A program made the position numbers and the translations under genes. A model generated the notes under the pieces. The model was not told the DNA's origin, did no database searches, and saw only the letters and a list, made by a program, of their open reading frames with translations. A stretch of 45,290 nt of DNA from Chthoniobacterales bacterium. Its GTDB lineage: Bacteria > Verrucomicrobiota > Verrucomicrobiia > Chthoniobacterales > JACTMZ01. Where the stretch lies: assembly GCA_018883245.1 (NCBI GenBank), contig VEQL01000023.1:1-45290 (forward strand), in the 5' to 3' direction. Positions within the stretch are counted from its first letter, which is position 1. Each line of letters begins with the position of its first letter. Shown piece by piece: positions 8,939 through 16,717 of the stretch.

Positions 8939-10350
8939 GCGGGTCTCGTCTGCGGTGTGATGCGTTTCATCTGCGCGCCAAGGTCCCGGCGGCGCAGGAA
9001 AATGTATTCGATCGTTCCGAGCACGGAGTTCACCAGTCGGAATTGGTGGAAGCCGAGATTGTCGAGGAAGATCGCGGCGATCATCTTCCAGAAATCCTTC
9101 CACGAAGCCGCGCGCAGGCGCGTGGTTTCGGTGATGAGCACCGCGAGCAGCGTGAGGAAAATGCCGGTGATGTAGGCGAGGAAAAAGAAGATGGCGACTT
9201 CCTTCAACGTGGCCAGACCGGCGACAAGAAGAGTGATCGCCAGGATGTAAGCGGCGATTTCCACGACGGGGGCGAGCGCCTCGAAAACGATGAAGAAAGG
9301 CATGCCGAAGAGGCCGGTCATCCCGTAGCGGGGGTTCAGGATCATCCTCCAGTTGCGGAAGAGCGCCTGCAATGTGCCGCGCTGCCAGCGGTTGCGCTGC
9401 GACGCGTAGAGCAGATATTGCTCAGGCACCTCCGTGTAGGAAACCGCATCCGGGGCGTAGGCCAAACGTTGCTGCTGCTTGTTGCGCCGGTCGTAAATGT
9501 GGCGGTTTATCCGGATGGCAAACTCGATGTCATCGGTGATCGCCTTGGGCCAAGGGCCTCCGACCGCCTCGTAAACCTGCCTTTTGATGAGAAGCAGCGC
9601 ACCGGAAATGCACAGCATGCTCTGCAGCCGGCTCAAGCCCGTGCGCGCCCACTGGAAGCTGCGCGCGTATTCGACTTCCTGGTTCAATCCGAGGAGCGTC
9701 TGCGGCAGCCCGCGCCCGACGATGACGCCGTTTTCCAGGGTGAGACCGTTGGACGGACGGACGACTCCGGCCGAAGCGGAAAGGCGCGAATCGACAAGGA
9801 ACGGTCGCGCCATGTGCAGCAAGCCGTCCGGTTCTATGACGCAGTCCGCGTCGATGATGCACAGCAGCGGGTAGCGCGTCATGGGAACGGCCGCGTTGAT
9901 GGCGTCGGCGCGCCGGCCGTTCTCCTTGGCGACCACAACCAGATTGGGATGTTCGGCCGACTCGTAAACGCCGAGAATCCGCTCGGTCGGGATCCGCTTC
10001 GATCCGTATTTGTCCACGCGGTGCATCGTAAAGCGGCGCACCAGCGCCTCCACCGTCCCGTCGGTCGATCCGTCGTCCACCACGACCACCTCGTGTTGCG
10101 GATAGTTGAGCTTGAGGGCGTTTTCCACCGTGTTGACGATGATCGACTCCTCGTTGTGCGCGGGTATGACAATGGAGACCGGCATCGACAGCTCCGATTT
10201 CGCGATGCGTTCGAATTCCGCGAAGGTGATCGCGCGTCCGTAGCGACGTATCTGCGCGGCCCCGAGCAGCACGAGCACTAGGTAGATCGCGTGCAGCGCG
10301 ATGAAGTAGATGAAAATGATCCAGATCAGGGTATGGATGAAGCACATCAT
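8935..10350 (-). CDS. Membrane family-2 glycosyltransferase (processive polysaccharide synthase)
   Basis: A 471-residue inner-membrane GT2. An N-terminal hydrophobic stretch (residues 1-30) is followed by a cytosolic catalytic domain with VVVDDGSTDGT, IDADCV, an acceptor-side TDD and the processivity motif QRNRW. Several C-terminal transmembrane segments lie between about 320 and 430. This architecture matches PgaC/cellulose-synthase-like enzymes, but there is no PilZ domain. Any c-di-GMP control would need a partner protein. The HEAT gene stop overlaps its start (ATGA at 10347-10350). It is the likely polymerase of the operon. The sugar is unknown. Confidence 0.92.
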   Translation of the reverse strand: MMCFIHTLIWIIFIYFIALHAIYLVLVLLGAAQIRRYGRAITFAEFERIAKSELSMPVSIVIPAHNEESIIVNTVENALKLNYPQHEVVVVDDGSTDGTVEALVRRFTMHRVDKYGSKRIPTERILGVYESAEHPNLVVVAKENGRRADAINAAVPMTRYPLLCIIDADCVIEPDGLLHMARPFLVDSRLSASAGVVRPSNGLTLENGVIVGRGLPQTLLGLNQEVEYARSFQWARTGLSRLQSMLCISGALLLIKRQVYEAVGGPWPKAITDDIEFAIRINRHIYDRRNKQQQRLAYAPDAVSYTEVPEQYLLYASQRNRWQRGTLQALFRNWRMILNPRYGMTGLFGMPFFIVFEALAPVVEIAAYILAITLLVAGLATLKEVAIFFFLAYITGIFLTLLAVLITETTRLRAASWKDFWKMIAAIFLDNLGFHQFRLVNSVLGTIEYIFLRRRDLGAQMKRITPQTRPA

Positions 10351-11438
10351 GGCCGGGCCTCCTTGGTTTCAAGAACGCGCTGCTCCTCGAGCATTTGACG
10401 GCTGATGTCGCGGGCGTAGCGGTCGGTTGATTTGTTCATGGCGTCGCGCAGGGCGTCGAGTCCGTGGTCGCCGAGCGAATGGAGGGCCGAGGCCGCGGAG
10501 TAACGGACCCACCACGCCCCGTCGGCCAGAGCCGCGGTGAGCGCGGGGATGCATTGCGAGGCCCGCAGTTTGCCGAGTGCCTGCACCACCATGTTGCGGA
10601 CTTCCCAGGACGGGTCGTTGGCAAGGGCGGCGATGTCCGGGATGACTGTGCGGTCGCCGAGCAGTCCCAGTGTCCTCACCGCATTGAGGCGCACGCGGAA
10701 TTCCGGACTCTTGAGTAGCGAGGCCACGGGGCCGACGGCCTCGCGGGCGCGCAGCATCCCGAGGACCCGCACCGCGGTATTGAGGACACTGTCGGAATAT
10801 TTTTCCCCGTTGCCGCGCAAAATTTCGAGCAAGGCGCCCGCTGTCTCCGGACCGAAGTCGCGCACGATCTCGGCGACGCGCCGCTGGTTCATTTCGCCCG
10901 GCACATCGAAGGCCAGAAGCACCGGTTCGACGTGTGCGGGGTCACCGAGGCCGGCGAGGGAGCGCGCGGCGGCGAACCGCACGGCAAGAACATCGTCGTG
11001 CAGGGCGTCCAGCAGCGCGGGTGCCACGCTCTTGTCCCCGAAGTATCCGAGGCGTTCGGCGGCCCGCAGGCGGATCTCCCAGCGGCGGTGCGTGAGTGCG
11101 GCTTTCTCCGATTCCAGCTGCGGCAGTCCCGCGAACAACGGGTGAAGACGCGTGCGATCCCTGGGTTCGAGGCGGTCGGAGAGTTCCATCAGAAGCGCGA
11201 GAGCTTCCTCCGGATCCTTGCGCATTTGTGCCGCGGCCTCGTCCTTGGCCGTGCGGCCTGCGAGGTAACTGGTGACCACGGGTTCCGAAATGTGGCGGAA
11301 GCGGGACGCGTGTTTGATTTTTCTGCCCGCCCCGAGCCTGACGGCGACGATGGCAAGCAGGGCGGCAATGCTCAGTGCGGCGAGCACGAGCGCGACGCGC
11401 AGGGCGATTTCGAGGAATGTTGGACCTAGAATTTCCAT
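10347..11438 (-). CDS. Membrane-anchored HEAT-repeat protein
   Basis: A 363-residue protein with one N-terminal transmembrane helix (about residues 10-33, rich in Ala, Leu and Val). A long cytosolic array of HEAT/PBS-lyase-like repeats follows from about residue 100 to 350. Repeated phrases such as VRFAAARSLAGLGD, VRLNAVRTLGLLGD and VRNMVVQALGKL mark the repeats. It lies between the barrel gene and the GT2 gene with short overlaps on both sides (13 and 4 bases). It probably scaffolds or regulates the synthase complex at the inner membrane. That role is inferred from position only. Confidence 0.85.
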   Translation of the reverse strand: MEILGPTFLEIALRVALVLAALSIAALLAIVAVRLGAGRKIKHASRFRHISEPVVTSYLAGRTAKDEAAAQMRKDPEEALALLMELSDRLEPRDRTRLHPLFAGLPQLESEKAALTHRRWEIRLRAAERLGYFGDKSVAPALLDALHDDVLAVRFAAARSLAGLGDPAHVEPVLLAFDVPGEMNQRRVAEIVRDFGPETAGALLEILRGNGEKYSDSVLNTAVRVLGMLRAREAVGPVASLLKSPEFRVRLNAVRTLGLLGDRTVIPDIAALANDPSWEVRNMVVQALGKLRASQCIPALTAALADGAWWVRYSAASALHSLGDHGLDALRDAMNKSTDRYARDISRQMLEEQRVLETKEARP

Positions 11439-12304
11439 ACGGCTCCTATCGTCGGGACCCATTGCTGGTAGAGCTGGCCCGTGTTGTTTTCCTTCAGGCG
11501 GTAGATGTATTGCGTGCCGGCGATGATGCTGAAGTCCTTGGTGATCGGCTGCTGGTAAAAGAGCGTGCCTATGTAGGCGTTCGAAAGGCTCGGGTCGGCC
11601 GTTCCGAAATCGATGTCGGGGTCGGTGCCGTAGGCGAAGCCGACCGTGAGTTTTCCGCCGCCGGGCATGTTCGCGATATTCAGCGACCCGCCGTAGTAGT
11701 TGTATTGGTTTTCGCCGAACCCCCATCCGTGCGCGTAACGGAACGTGAGCCAGATATCGTCGTTGAAATAATAGGTCAGCCCCGGACGGATCTGCTCGAG
11801 GGACCCGGTCCCGAGAGGCGCGACGCTCGAGAAGTTGTATTGCGTGTAATCGAAGAGCGCGACGAGGCGCGGCGCGATCCAGTATTCGAAGCCGCCATTG
11901 TAAATCTGGTTGGGAGCGAACTGCGGGTCGGGGCAAAAAGACAGCTTGGTGTGCAGTTCGAGGTATTTCACGGGATACCAGGAAGCGAGGCCGCTGTAGA
12001 GGATGTCCGTGCCCGAAGGCGGGCGCTGCATGATGTCGATCTCCGCACCGACCATGAACTGCGGGTTGTGCTGGTAGAAGATCTGGATCAGTTCCTCCTG
12101 CCAGGCCGACCGGTCGTTGTTGAACGGCCCGTAGCTATACATCGGCACGATGGTCCAGTGCTTGAACGGTTCGGCGGGTTCTTCGACTTCCGTCCGCTGC
12201 TGACGGATGAGGTCCTGGTCTGTCGGGCGTTCGATCTCCGCGGCATGCAGCGCGTGCAGGAACAGCGCGGCGATCGGGATGATGGTGATATGGCGTGGGT
12301 TCAT
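11426..12304 (-). CDS. YaiO-like outer-membrane beta-barrel protein
   Basis: A 292-residue secreted protein. A short signal peptide ends near LHAAEI. The rest is made of alternating aromatic beta-strands (for example LFDYTQYNFSS, WLTFRYAHGWGF, GTQYIYRL) and the terminal residue is Phe (GAVWKF), as in outer-membrane barrels. The pattern resembles the YaiO family. The gene overlaps the epimerase stop by 4 bases and the HEAT gene start by 13. It is a plausible outer-membrane exit or anchoring component for the polysaccharide. The family name is a pattern-based call. Confidence 0.75.
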   Translation of the reverse strand: MNPRHITIIPIAALFLHALHAAEIERPTDQDLIRQQRTEVEEPAEPFKHWTIVPMYSYGPFNNDRSAWQEELIQIFYQHNPQFMVGAEIDIMQRPPSGTDILYSGLASWYPVKYLELHTKLSFCPDPQFAPNQIYNGGFEYWIAPRLVALFDYTQYNFSSVAPLGTGSLEQIRPGLTYYFNDDIWLTFRYAHGWGFGENQYNYYGGSLNIANMPGGGKLTVGFAYGTDPDIDFGTADPSLSNAYIGTLFYQQPITKDFSIIAGTQYIYRLKENNTGQLYQQWVPTIGAVWKF

Positions 12305-13293
12305 GAAAGTCGTTCCTCCGAAGCCGGCTGGTTGCGGTTGCGCGCGATCAAGTCGTCCACCGTCTTTTCCAAAGACCATTTCGGGTGGAATCCCGTGAGG
12401 CTTTCGAGTTTTTCCTCCACCGGGCGTCGCTGGGTGATGTGTTCGAAGTGCTCCCCGTAGGCACGGTCGAACGGAATGAATTCGATCTTGGAGCTGCTGC
12501 CCGCGCGTTCGATCACCATTTCTGCCAGATCGAGAATGCTGATCTCACGCGTGTTGCCCACGTTGACCGGCTCTCCCCAGTCGGCCGGATTTCCCGCGAG
12601 CATGTCGAGCGCGGCGACCGTGTCCCGCACGTCGCAGAACGACCGGGTTTGCGTCCCGTCGCCGAAAACCGTCAACGGTTTGCCGGCCAGCGCCTGCTTG
12701 ACGAAGCGCGGGAGAACAAAGCCGTAGTTTCCCGTCTGGCGCGGGCCGACGGCGTTGAACAGGCGCGCTATGACAACCGGCAATTCGTGCTGCCGGCGGT
12801 AGGCGCGGGCCTGCACTTCGTTCATCAGTTTTCCCAGGGCATACCCGGTGAGTCCTCCCTTGTGCGGCACGAAGACAAGCTCCGCGTCTTCCCGAAGCTC
12901 CGTGGTTTGGCAATGGCCGTAAACCGACGAACTCGACGCGATGACAGTTTGCGGTTTGTGGCCGGCCCTTGCGGCGGCCCGCAGCAGGCGCTCCGTGCCG
13001 CAGACGTTCACTTCGGTGACGCGAACCGGCTCTTTGAGAACGCGGAACATGCCGACCACGGCGGCCATGTGGTAAATGCGGTCGGCCGCCGCGACTTCTT
13101 TGTCCAGGTCGGGCCAAGTCAGGATGTCGGCTTGCGCGAAGCGATAGCGCGCGTTGTCCCGGAAAATGGCGACATTTGCTTCGCTGCCCGTGGTCAAGTC
13201 ATCGACGACCGAAACGCTGTCGCCGCGGCCGAGATGAAATTCCGCAACATGCGAACCGATGAATCCCGCACCTCCTGTGACGAGAATATTCAT
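12301..13293 (-). CDS. NAD-dependent nucleotide-sugar epimerase/dehydratase
   Basis: A 330-residue extended short-chain dehydrogenase. TGGAGFIGSH is the NAD-binding glycine motif, SSSSVYG holds the catalytic Ser, and YALGK is the YxxxK pair. RLFNAVGPRQ and VFGDGTQTRSF are the usual UDP-sugar epimerase segments. It probably makes a C4 epimer or a related UDP-sugar for the downstream synthase. It is the first long gene of the polysaccharide operon. Its ATG overlaps the stop of a 28-codon ORF (see 13290-13376). Confidence 0.93.
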   Translation of the reverse strand: MNILVTGGAGFIGSHVAEFHLGRGDSVSVVDDLTTGSEANVAIFRDNARYRFAQADILTWPDLDKEVAAADRIYHMAAVVGMFRVLKEPVRVTEVNVCGTERLLRAAARAGHKPQTVIASSSSVYGHCQTTELREDAELVFVPHKGGLTGYALGKLMNEVQARAYRRQHELPVVIARLFNAVGPRQTGNYGFVLPRFVKQALAGKPLTVFGDGTQTRSFCDVRDTVAALDMLAGNPADWGEPVNVGNTREISILDLAEMVIERAGSSSKIEFIPFDRAYGEHFEHITQRRPVEEKLESLTGFHPKWSLEKTVDDLIARNRNQPASEERLS

Positions 13294-13376
13294 GGGTTGC
13301 CCCCGTTCCTTGGCGCCCGCTTCGTCGAAGTATCAAGCTCCGAATAGGCGGTTTGTTTGGCGCTGTTTGCTCTCAT
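13290..13376 (-). CDS. Possible 28-residue leader ORF coupled to the epimerase
   Basis: An ATG at 13374-13376 opens a 28-codon frame that ends in TGA overlapping the epimerase ATG (ATGA), the same junction used elsewhere in this operon. The start context ACCGGACAAATGA is a 13-base match to the start of the GGDEF gene at 3285. The peptide is hydrophilic, with no recognised motif. It could be a translational-coupling leader, or the true 5' end of the unit. It could also be chance. Confidence 0.3.
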   Translation of the reverse strand: MRANSAKQTAYSELDTSTKRAPRNGGNP

Positions 13377-13417
13377 TTGTCCGGTGGTATTTGAGCAGCC
13401 CGGTGCCGCCGTGTGTA

Positions 13418-13458
13418 TGGGGTCAATGCCCCAGGTGCGGCGTCTTCTGGGGTCTTTT
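13418..13458 (+). other. Hairpin-forming segment between the epimerase and PEP-CTERM genes
   Basis: TGGGG/CCCCA arms at 13418-13422 and 13429-13433 nest with CCCCAG (13429-13434) and CTGGGG (13447-13452). The second hairpin is followed by TCTTTT. Two mutually exclusive stems are therefore possible. No plus-strand gene lies upstream, so this is not an obvious terminator. It may act in the 5' region of the PEP-CTERM transcript. The rest of 13377-13513 shows nothing clear. Confidence 0.3.
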
Positions 13459-13513
13459 GCCGGGAGGCTTACACCCGATATCGGCATGACGCGTGGCTCC
13501 GCACCGTGTGCCC

Positions 13514-14749
13514 GTGAAAAATCACGGACTTGCAGCATGTGTGGCTGCGGCTTGGGCGCTCGCTCTGTTCCTGACGCCGGCGCGATCGCAGACCGTTTAC
13601 CTCTGGACCGGCGGCTCGGGAGGCAGCGGTGACGCTTGGAGAAACGGCAACCACTGGTCGCCAGCCGCGCCCGCCTCCGGACCCGGCGCGGCAGCTATCG
13701 CGGCCTTCGCTACAAACGGCTCAGCCTCCGTCATCGGCATCAACCTCAACGACGGGCGCGGCAACACCCAGGAAATAGGATGCATCGAGTTGCTCTCGGG
13801 GCCCGACCGCATCATCAACAACAGTTCGGTCAGTGCGGGCGGAATGCTCATGCTCAACGGCACCGGAGGAAAATTGCTCGTCAATGCCGGCGAGACCAGC
13901 ACGTTGGCGTTGTCCGACGGTCCGAGCCGGACGATGAGTGTGCACTTTGCCACAGCTGGTGAGGTGAATGTTGTGCATGCCGGAGCGCGTGTTCTCCTCT
14001 CCACAAAGCTCGACGGGACGAACGGTTTTACCAAAACCGGGCGCGGCATGTTCGAATTGTCGGCGTCCAACGCGATCGGAGGGCCGGTTGTCGTCGCGGG
14101 AGGAGCGCTGCTTCTGGCATCAGCCAACGGTCCGGCACTTGGTTCCGCTTCGAGTGTGCGCATCGATGCAGGCGCGGAGCTTCGTCTCGGCGCTTCGGAT
14201 CAACTCGGCAACGGCACCGGCCTTATCCTCAACGGCGGAACTTTTCTCGCGGGGACCGCCACGGCCGGCTTTGCGGAGACGCTGGGAACACTCACTCTCA
14301 GTGCAAGCTCCACGATCGATCTCGGTGCCGGCTTCGCGCAGCGTTCCTTGAGCTTCGCGGACAGCTCGGCCATCGCCTGGGAGGAGGGAGCGGTGCTGAC
14401 AATCACAAATTGGCGCGGGGTTGCCGGCGACGAGGGAAGCGCGGCGCGATTGCTCTTCGGCGCGGGCGGGCTCAGCACCGCGCAGCTCGCGCAGATTCGT
14501 TTTGCCGACCAAGGGGTCACGGGGGCTGTGTTGACAGGGCCCGACGGCGCCCTGACTCCCATTCCCGAAGCGCCGGTGCGCTCCGGCGCCCTCGCGCTGC
14601 TGGCGTTCATCGCCTGGCGGGAGAGGAGGCGTATCGCCAACCTCCTGCGCTGGCGAACTTCTCCCCGTGCATCCGGCCGGAATTCCCGGTCAGGAGATTG
14701 CCGCTGGGGTCGCGTGCCGAGCGGTAGGATCCGAAATCCGGCCAGATGA
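13514..14749 (+). CDS. PEP-CTERM surface protein with beta-strand repeats
   Basis: About 411 residues. A signal peptide (hydrophobic core AACVAAAWALALFLTPA, cleavage near ARSQ) precedes a Gly/Ala/Ser/Thr-rich region. That region resembles autotransporter-associated beta-strand repeats (LILNGGTFLAG, LTLSASSTIDLG). Near the C-terminus PIPEAP, a hydrophobic helix and the cluster WRERRR form a PEP-CTERM sorting signal, normally read by exosortase. The protein then continues about 38 more residues, which is unusual, and runs 143 bases into the convergent lipoprotein gene. A GTG at 13514 was chosen to fit the signal peptide. GTG at 13508 or 13493 are alternatives, and no ribosome-binding site decides between them. 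Confidence 0.75.
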   Translation: MKNHGLAACVAAAWALALFLTPARSQTVYLWTGGSGGSGDAWRNGNHWSPAAPASGPGAAAIAAFATNGSASVIGINLNDGRGNTQEIGCIELLSGPDRIINNSSVSAGGMLMLNGTGGKLLVNAGETSTLALSDGPSRTMSVHFATAGEVNVVHAGARVLLSTKLDGTNGFTKTGRGMFELSASNAIGGPVVVAGGALLLASANGPALGSASSVRIDAGAELRLGASDQLGNGTGLILNGGTFLAGTATAGFAETLGTLTLSASSTIDLGAGFAQRSLSFADSSAIAWEEGAVLTITNWRGVAGDEGSAARLLFGAGGLSTAQLAQIRFADQGVTGAVLTGPDGALTPIPEAPVRSGALALLAFIAWRERRRIANLLRWRTSPRASGRNSRSGDCRWGRVPSGRIRNPAR

Positions 14750-15314
14750 AATGCCAGCCCCAAGTCCGCTCGAGACCGCTGGCGCGGTCGATGATGTTGT
14801 CCCAGTTGTTCAACACCCACCAATCATTGCCTTCGGGAACAGCGAGCACCGTGTGGCGCCATGTCTGCCCCTGCAGTCTGATCAGCGCGGTCGCACAGAA
14901 AAGCCGGGTCTGGTCGATGCCTCTTTTCACGAGGCGGTGTTTTTTGGTCAGCGCGTAATCTTCGCAGTCGCCGTATCGTTTGCGGGGCATTCCGAACACT
15001 GCGGGCTTGCGGACGTCGGGCTCGGTCACCTGACGGTCCCAGATGCCGTAGTTGTCCAGGTCGGTGAGATAAACAATGTCCTCGTTCACTTCGCGGTTCA
15101 CCTTGCGCACGAGCGTGCGTTCTTCCGGCGTCAATCGCGGGAAGACCGTCCGCTGCAGGTGGGCCATTTGCCGGTGATTGACCCCGCCGCTGTATTGCAC
15201 GTTGTGCGCGTCGCGCGGCGCGCGGTAAGGCGCAACGACTGCGTTGTCCGCGGGCGAGGCGCAACCCGCGACGAGCATCGCGGCCAGCGCCCATGGAAGC
15301 AGATGGCTTTTCAT
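14607..15314 (-). CDS. LapG-family transglutaminase-like cysteine peptidase, lipoprotein
   Basis: A 235-residue protein. The signal peptide has a lipobox (LVAGC), so it is probably a lipoprotein. The core matches the bacterial transglutaminase-like cysteine proteinase family (PF06035, the LapG family). Cys lies in YGDCEDYALTK, His in HTVLAV and Asp in NNWDN. In Pseudomonas, LapG cleaves a surface adhesin under c-di-GMP control through LapD. No LapD-like gene is visible here. The ATG at 15314 is preferred over a GTG nine bases upstream. The 3' end overlaps the convergent PEP-CTERM gene by 143 bases, so one of the two ends may be misplaced. The substrate is unknown. A surface protein is the natural guess. 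Confidence 0.82.
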   Translation of the reverse strand: MKSHLLPWALAAMLVAGCASPADNAVVAPYRAPRDAHNVQYSGGVNHRQMAHLQRTVFPRLTPEERTLVRKVNREVNEDIVYLTDLDNYGIWDRQVTEPDVRKPAVFGMPRKRYGDCEDYALTKKHRLVKRGIDQTRLFCATALIRLQGQTWRHTVLAVPEGNDWWVLNNWDNIIDRASGLERTWGWHFIWPDFGSYRSARDPSGNLLTGNSGRMHGEKFASAGGWRYASSPARR

Positions 15315-15493
15315 TGCCACCACGATTTCCGCAACACGCCGCGGATCCCATGGGGCGTAGTCCGCAAACGCGGTGTGCGAGCGTTCCGATCATGCGGCGT
15401 ATGCAGGAGAGAAGGCTCATGCCCCGGGGAAACACCCCATGGTTCCGCATGGAACGCCGGATCAAAGTGGCGCCATCAAACCGAACCACTGCC

Positions 15494-16012
15494 ATGAAAC
15501 ACTTCATCATCACCATCGTGTGCATCGTGTGCGCCGCCTTCGGAATTCTCGCCCTTGCGGAACTGACCACGGCACAGGGGGAAATGCCGCCCGCACCGCC
15601 GGCGGGACCGGACCTCGCGGAGCGCGTCAGGGCCGACCGCAACCTGACCACGTTTTCGTCCGCGTTGCGTGCCGCGGACCTCGAGCCGCTGCTGAAGTCC
15701 CGGGGCCCGTTCACCGTTTTCGCTCCGGACAATGCAGCCTTCGCAAAACTGCCGGCAGGTGCGCTGGAGGATCTGCTCAAGCCGGAGAACAAGAAGAAGT
15801 TGGCGCGCACGATAAAGCTTCACCTGCTCGGAGGAAAACATCCGGCTTCGAATTTCAAGGCCGGCAAATACCGGACCGAGGAGGGCGGCAAGGTCCGGAT
15901 CTCCTCGGACAAAGGGGTTGTTTGCTACGGCGATGCGAAGGTCATCGCCGCGGATATCGATGCTTCCAACGGCGTGCTTCACGTCATCGACACCGTGATC
16001 GTGCCGGACTGA
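15494..16012 (+). CDS. Secreted fasciclin (FAS1) domain protein
   Basis: A 172-residue protein with an N-terminal hydrophobic signal or anchor segment (residues 3-27) and one FAS1 domain. Typical FAS1 phrases are GPFTVFAPDNAAFAKLP near the N-terminal side and the closing NGVLHVIDTVIVPD. FAS1 domains act in adhesion or matrix contact, so it is probably periplasmic or surface exposed. The 179-base upstream region holds small inverted repeats (GTTCC/GGAAC at 15442-15455 and GGGG/CCCC at 15426-15438). A strong terminator follows the gene. Confidence 0.9.
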   Translation: MKHFIITIVCIVCAAFGILALAELTTAQGEMPPAPPAGPDLAERVRADRNLTTFSSALRAADLEPLLKSRGPFTVFAPDNAAFAKLPAGALEDLLKPENKKKLARTIKLHLLGGKHPASNFKAGKYRTEEGGKVRISSDKGVVCYGDAKVIAADIDASNGVLHVIDTVIVPD

Positions 16013-16067
16013 TTGTGCATGGGCGCGCGGTTCCCTTGCATTCGCAATACGGAGCCGCGTTTGCACG

Positions 16068-16108
16068 GGGCCACCCTGCTTGTGGGGGCGGGGTGGCCCA
16101 CCTTTTTT
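16068..16108 (+). terminator. Rho-independent terminator after the fasciclin gene
   Basis: GGGCCACCC (16068-16076) pairs perfectly with GGGTGGCCC (16091-16099) across a 14-base loop. A run of six T follows at 16103-16108. It ends the fasciclin transcript. It also lies only 5 bases before the GTG chosen for the next gene. Confidence 0.8.
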
Positions 16109-16113
16109 CTTCC

Positions 16114-16404
16114 GTGAAAAAGCTGCTGTTGCTCTTGCTGGCATCGGCGTTCTTGCCTGGCTGCCTGACGGTCGAGCCCGATGGCGGTGCCGTCGAATGC
16201 AGCGCCTGCGAGATGATCTGGCTCCGCCTCGATCCCTCGACCGGTATTCCCGGAACTTACCTTGTGGCCCACGGTAAAAAGCGTCGTCCCTGCCGCTCCT
16301 GCGCGAGAATCGCGGAAGCTTTCTTCGGCGGTGCAGAGCTGCAACCGCGCTGCCAACGCTGCGGGGGCGGCCTCGCCTACCGCGCTGTCAACATCCTCCG
16401 CTGA
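16114..16404 (+). CDS. Small Cys-rich lipoprotein with three CxxC motifs
   Basis: A 96-residue ORF. A Lys-Lys then poly-Leu signal segment ends in LPGC, a lipobox. The mature part contains CSAC, CRSC and CQRC, suggesting a zinc ribbon or another metal or redox site. No family is recognised. The GTG at 16114 sits directly after a terminator hairpin. An in-frame GTG at 16093 inside the hairpin is an alternative. The signal peptide plus patterned cysteines make a real gene likely. Confidence 0.6.
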   Translation: MKKLLLLLLASAFLPGCLTVEPDGGAVECSACEMIWLRLDPSTGIPGTYLVAHGKKRRPCRSCARIAEAFFGGAELQPRCQRCGGGLAYRAVNILR

Positions 16405-16440
16405 AAAAACAACGCCCCGCCGGTTTCATCCGGCAGGGCG
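16404..16440 (-). terminator. Terminator for a minus-strand transcript
   Basis: CGCCCCGCCGG (16413-16423) pairs with CCGGCAGGGCG (16430-16440), with one mismatch and a 6-base loop. On the minus strand it is followed by TTG and six T (complement of 16404-16409). It should terminate transcription of the small minus-strand ORF at 16501-16683. It overlaps the end of the Cys-rich lipoprotein gene. Confidence 0.7.
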
Positions 16441-16500
16441 TCCTCGGCGGTGACTTGCAATTAATCGATGTTGCCTTTCATCCAGCCGAAGTTTTTTTCG

Positions 16501-16683
16501 CTATGCATCCATGCTGCGGCCTATGCGTGCGGGTCGTTTGATCGACTTGCCGCTATGATGCGAGATCCGGCGCTCCTCCTGCGCGATCGCCTGTTTCATC
16601 ACCGGATCGCGGATGCCACTGGTGCCACGCGGGACTTCCGCAGGCTTGGCCGGAACGGCCGTTTGCGAAAGGTTGGTTTTCAT
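16501..16683 (-). CDS. Small basic hypothetical protein (60 residues)
   Basis: An ATG-started ORF of 60 codons. The product is hydrophilic with a basic C-terminal half (SGKSIKRPARIGRS). It has no signal peptide or recognised domain. Support comes mainly from the downstream minus-strand terminator at 16404-16440, which needs a gene on this strand. Its start is back-to-back with the candidate starts of the ThpR gene, leaving little room for separate promoters. It may be a chance frame. Confidence 0.35.
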   Translation of the reverse strand: MKTNLSQTAVPAKPAEVPRGTSGIRDPVMKQAIAQEERRISHHSGKSIKRPARIGRSMDA

Positions 16684-16717
16684 GACGCCATTCGACAATA
16701 TGCGCGGGTCTGATGCC

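Noticed and set aside
13429-13458. CCCCAG/CTGGGG hairpin plus TCTTTT as a terminator
   Set aside because: The stem is only 6 bases and no plus-strand gene lies upstream to be terminated, so it is listed as an uncertain hairpin only.
16449-16502. A 15-codon minus-strand frame ending in FGWMKGNID
   Set aside because: Too short, preceded by an in-frame stop and without a ribosome-binding site. Only the nearby terminator favours it.
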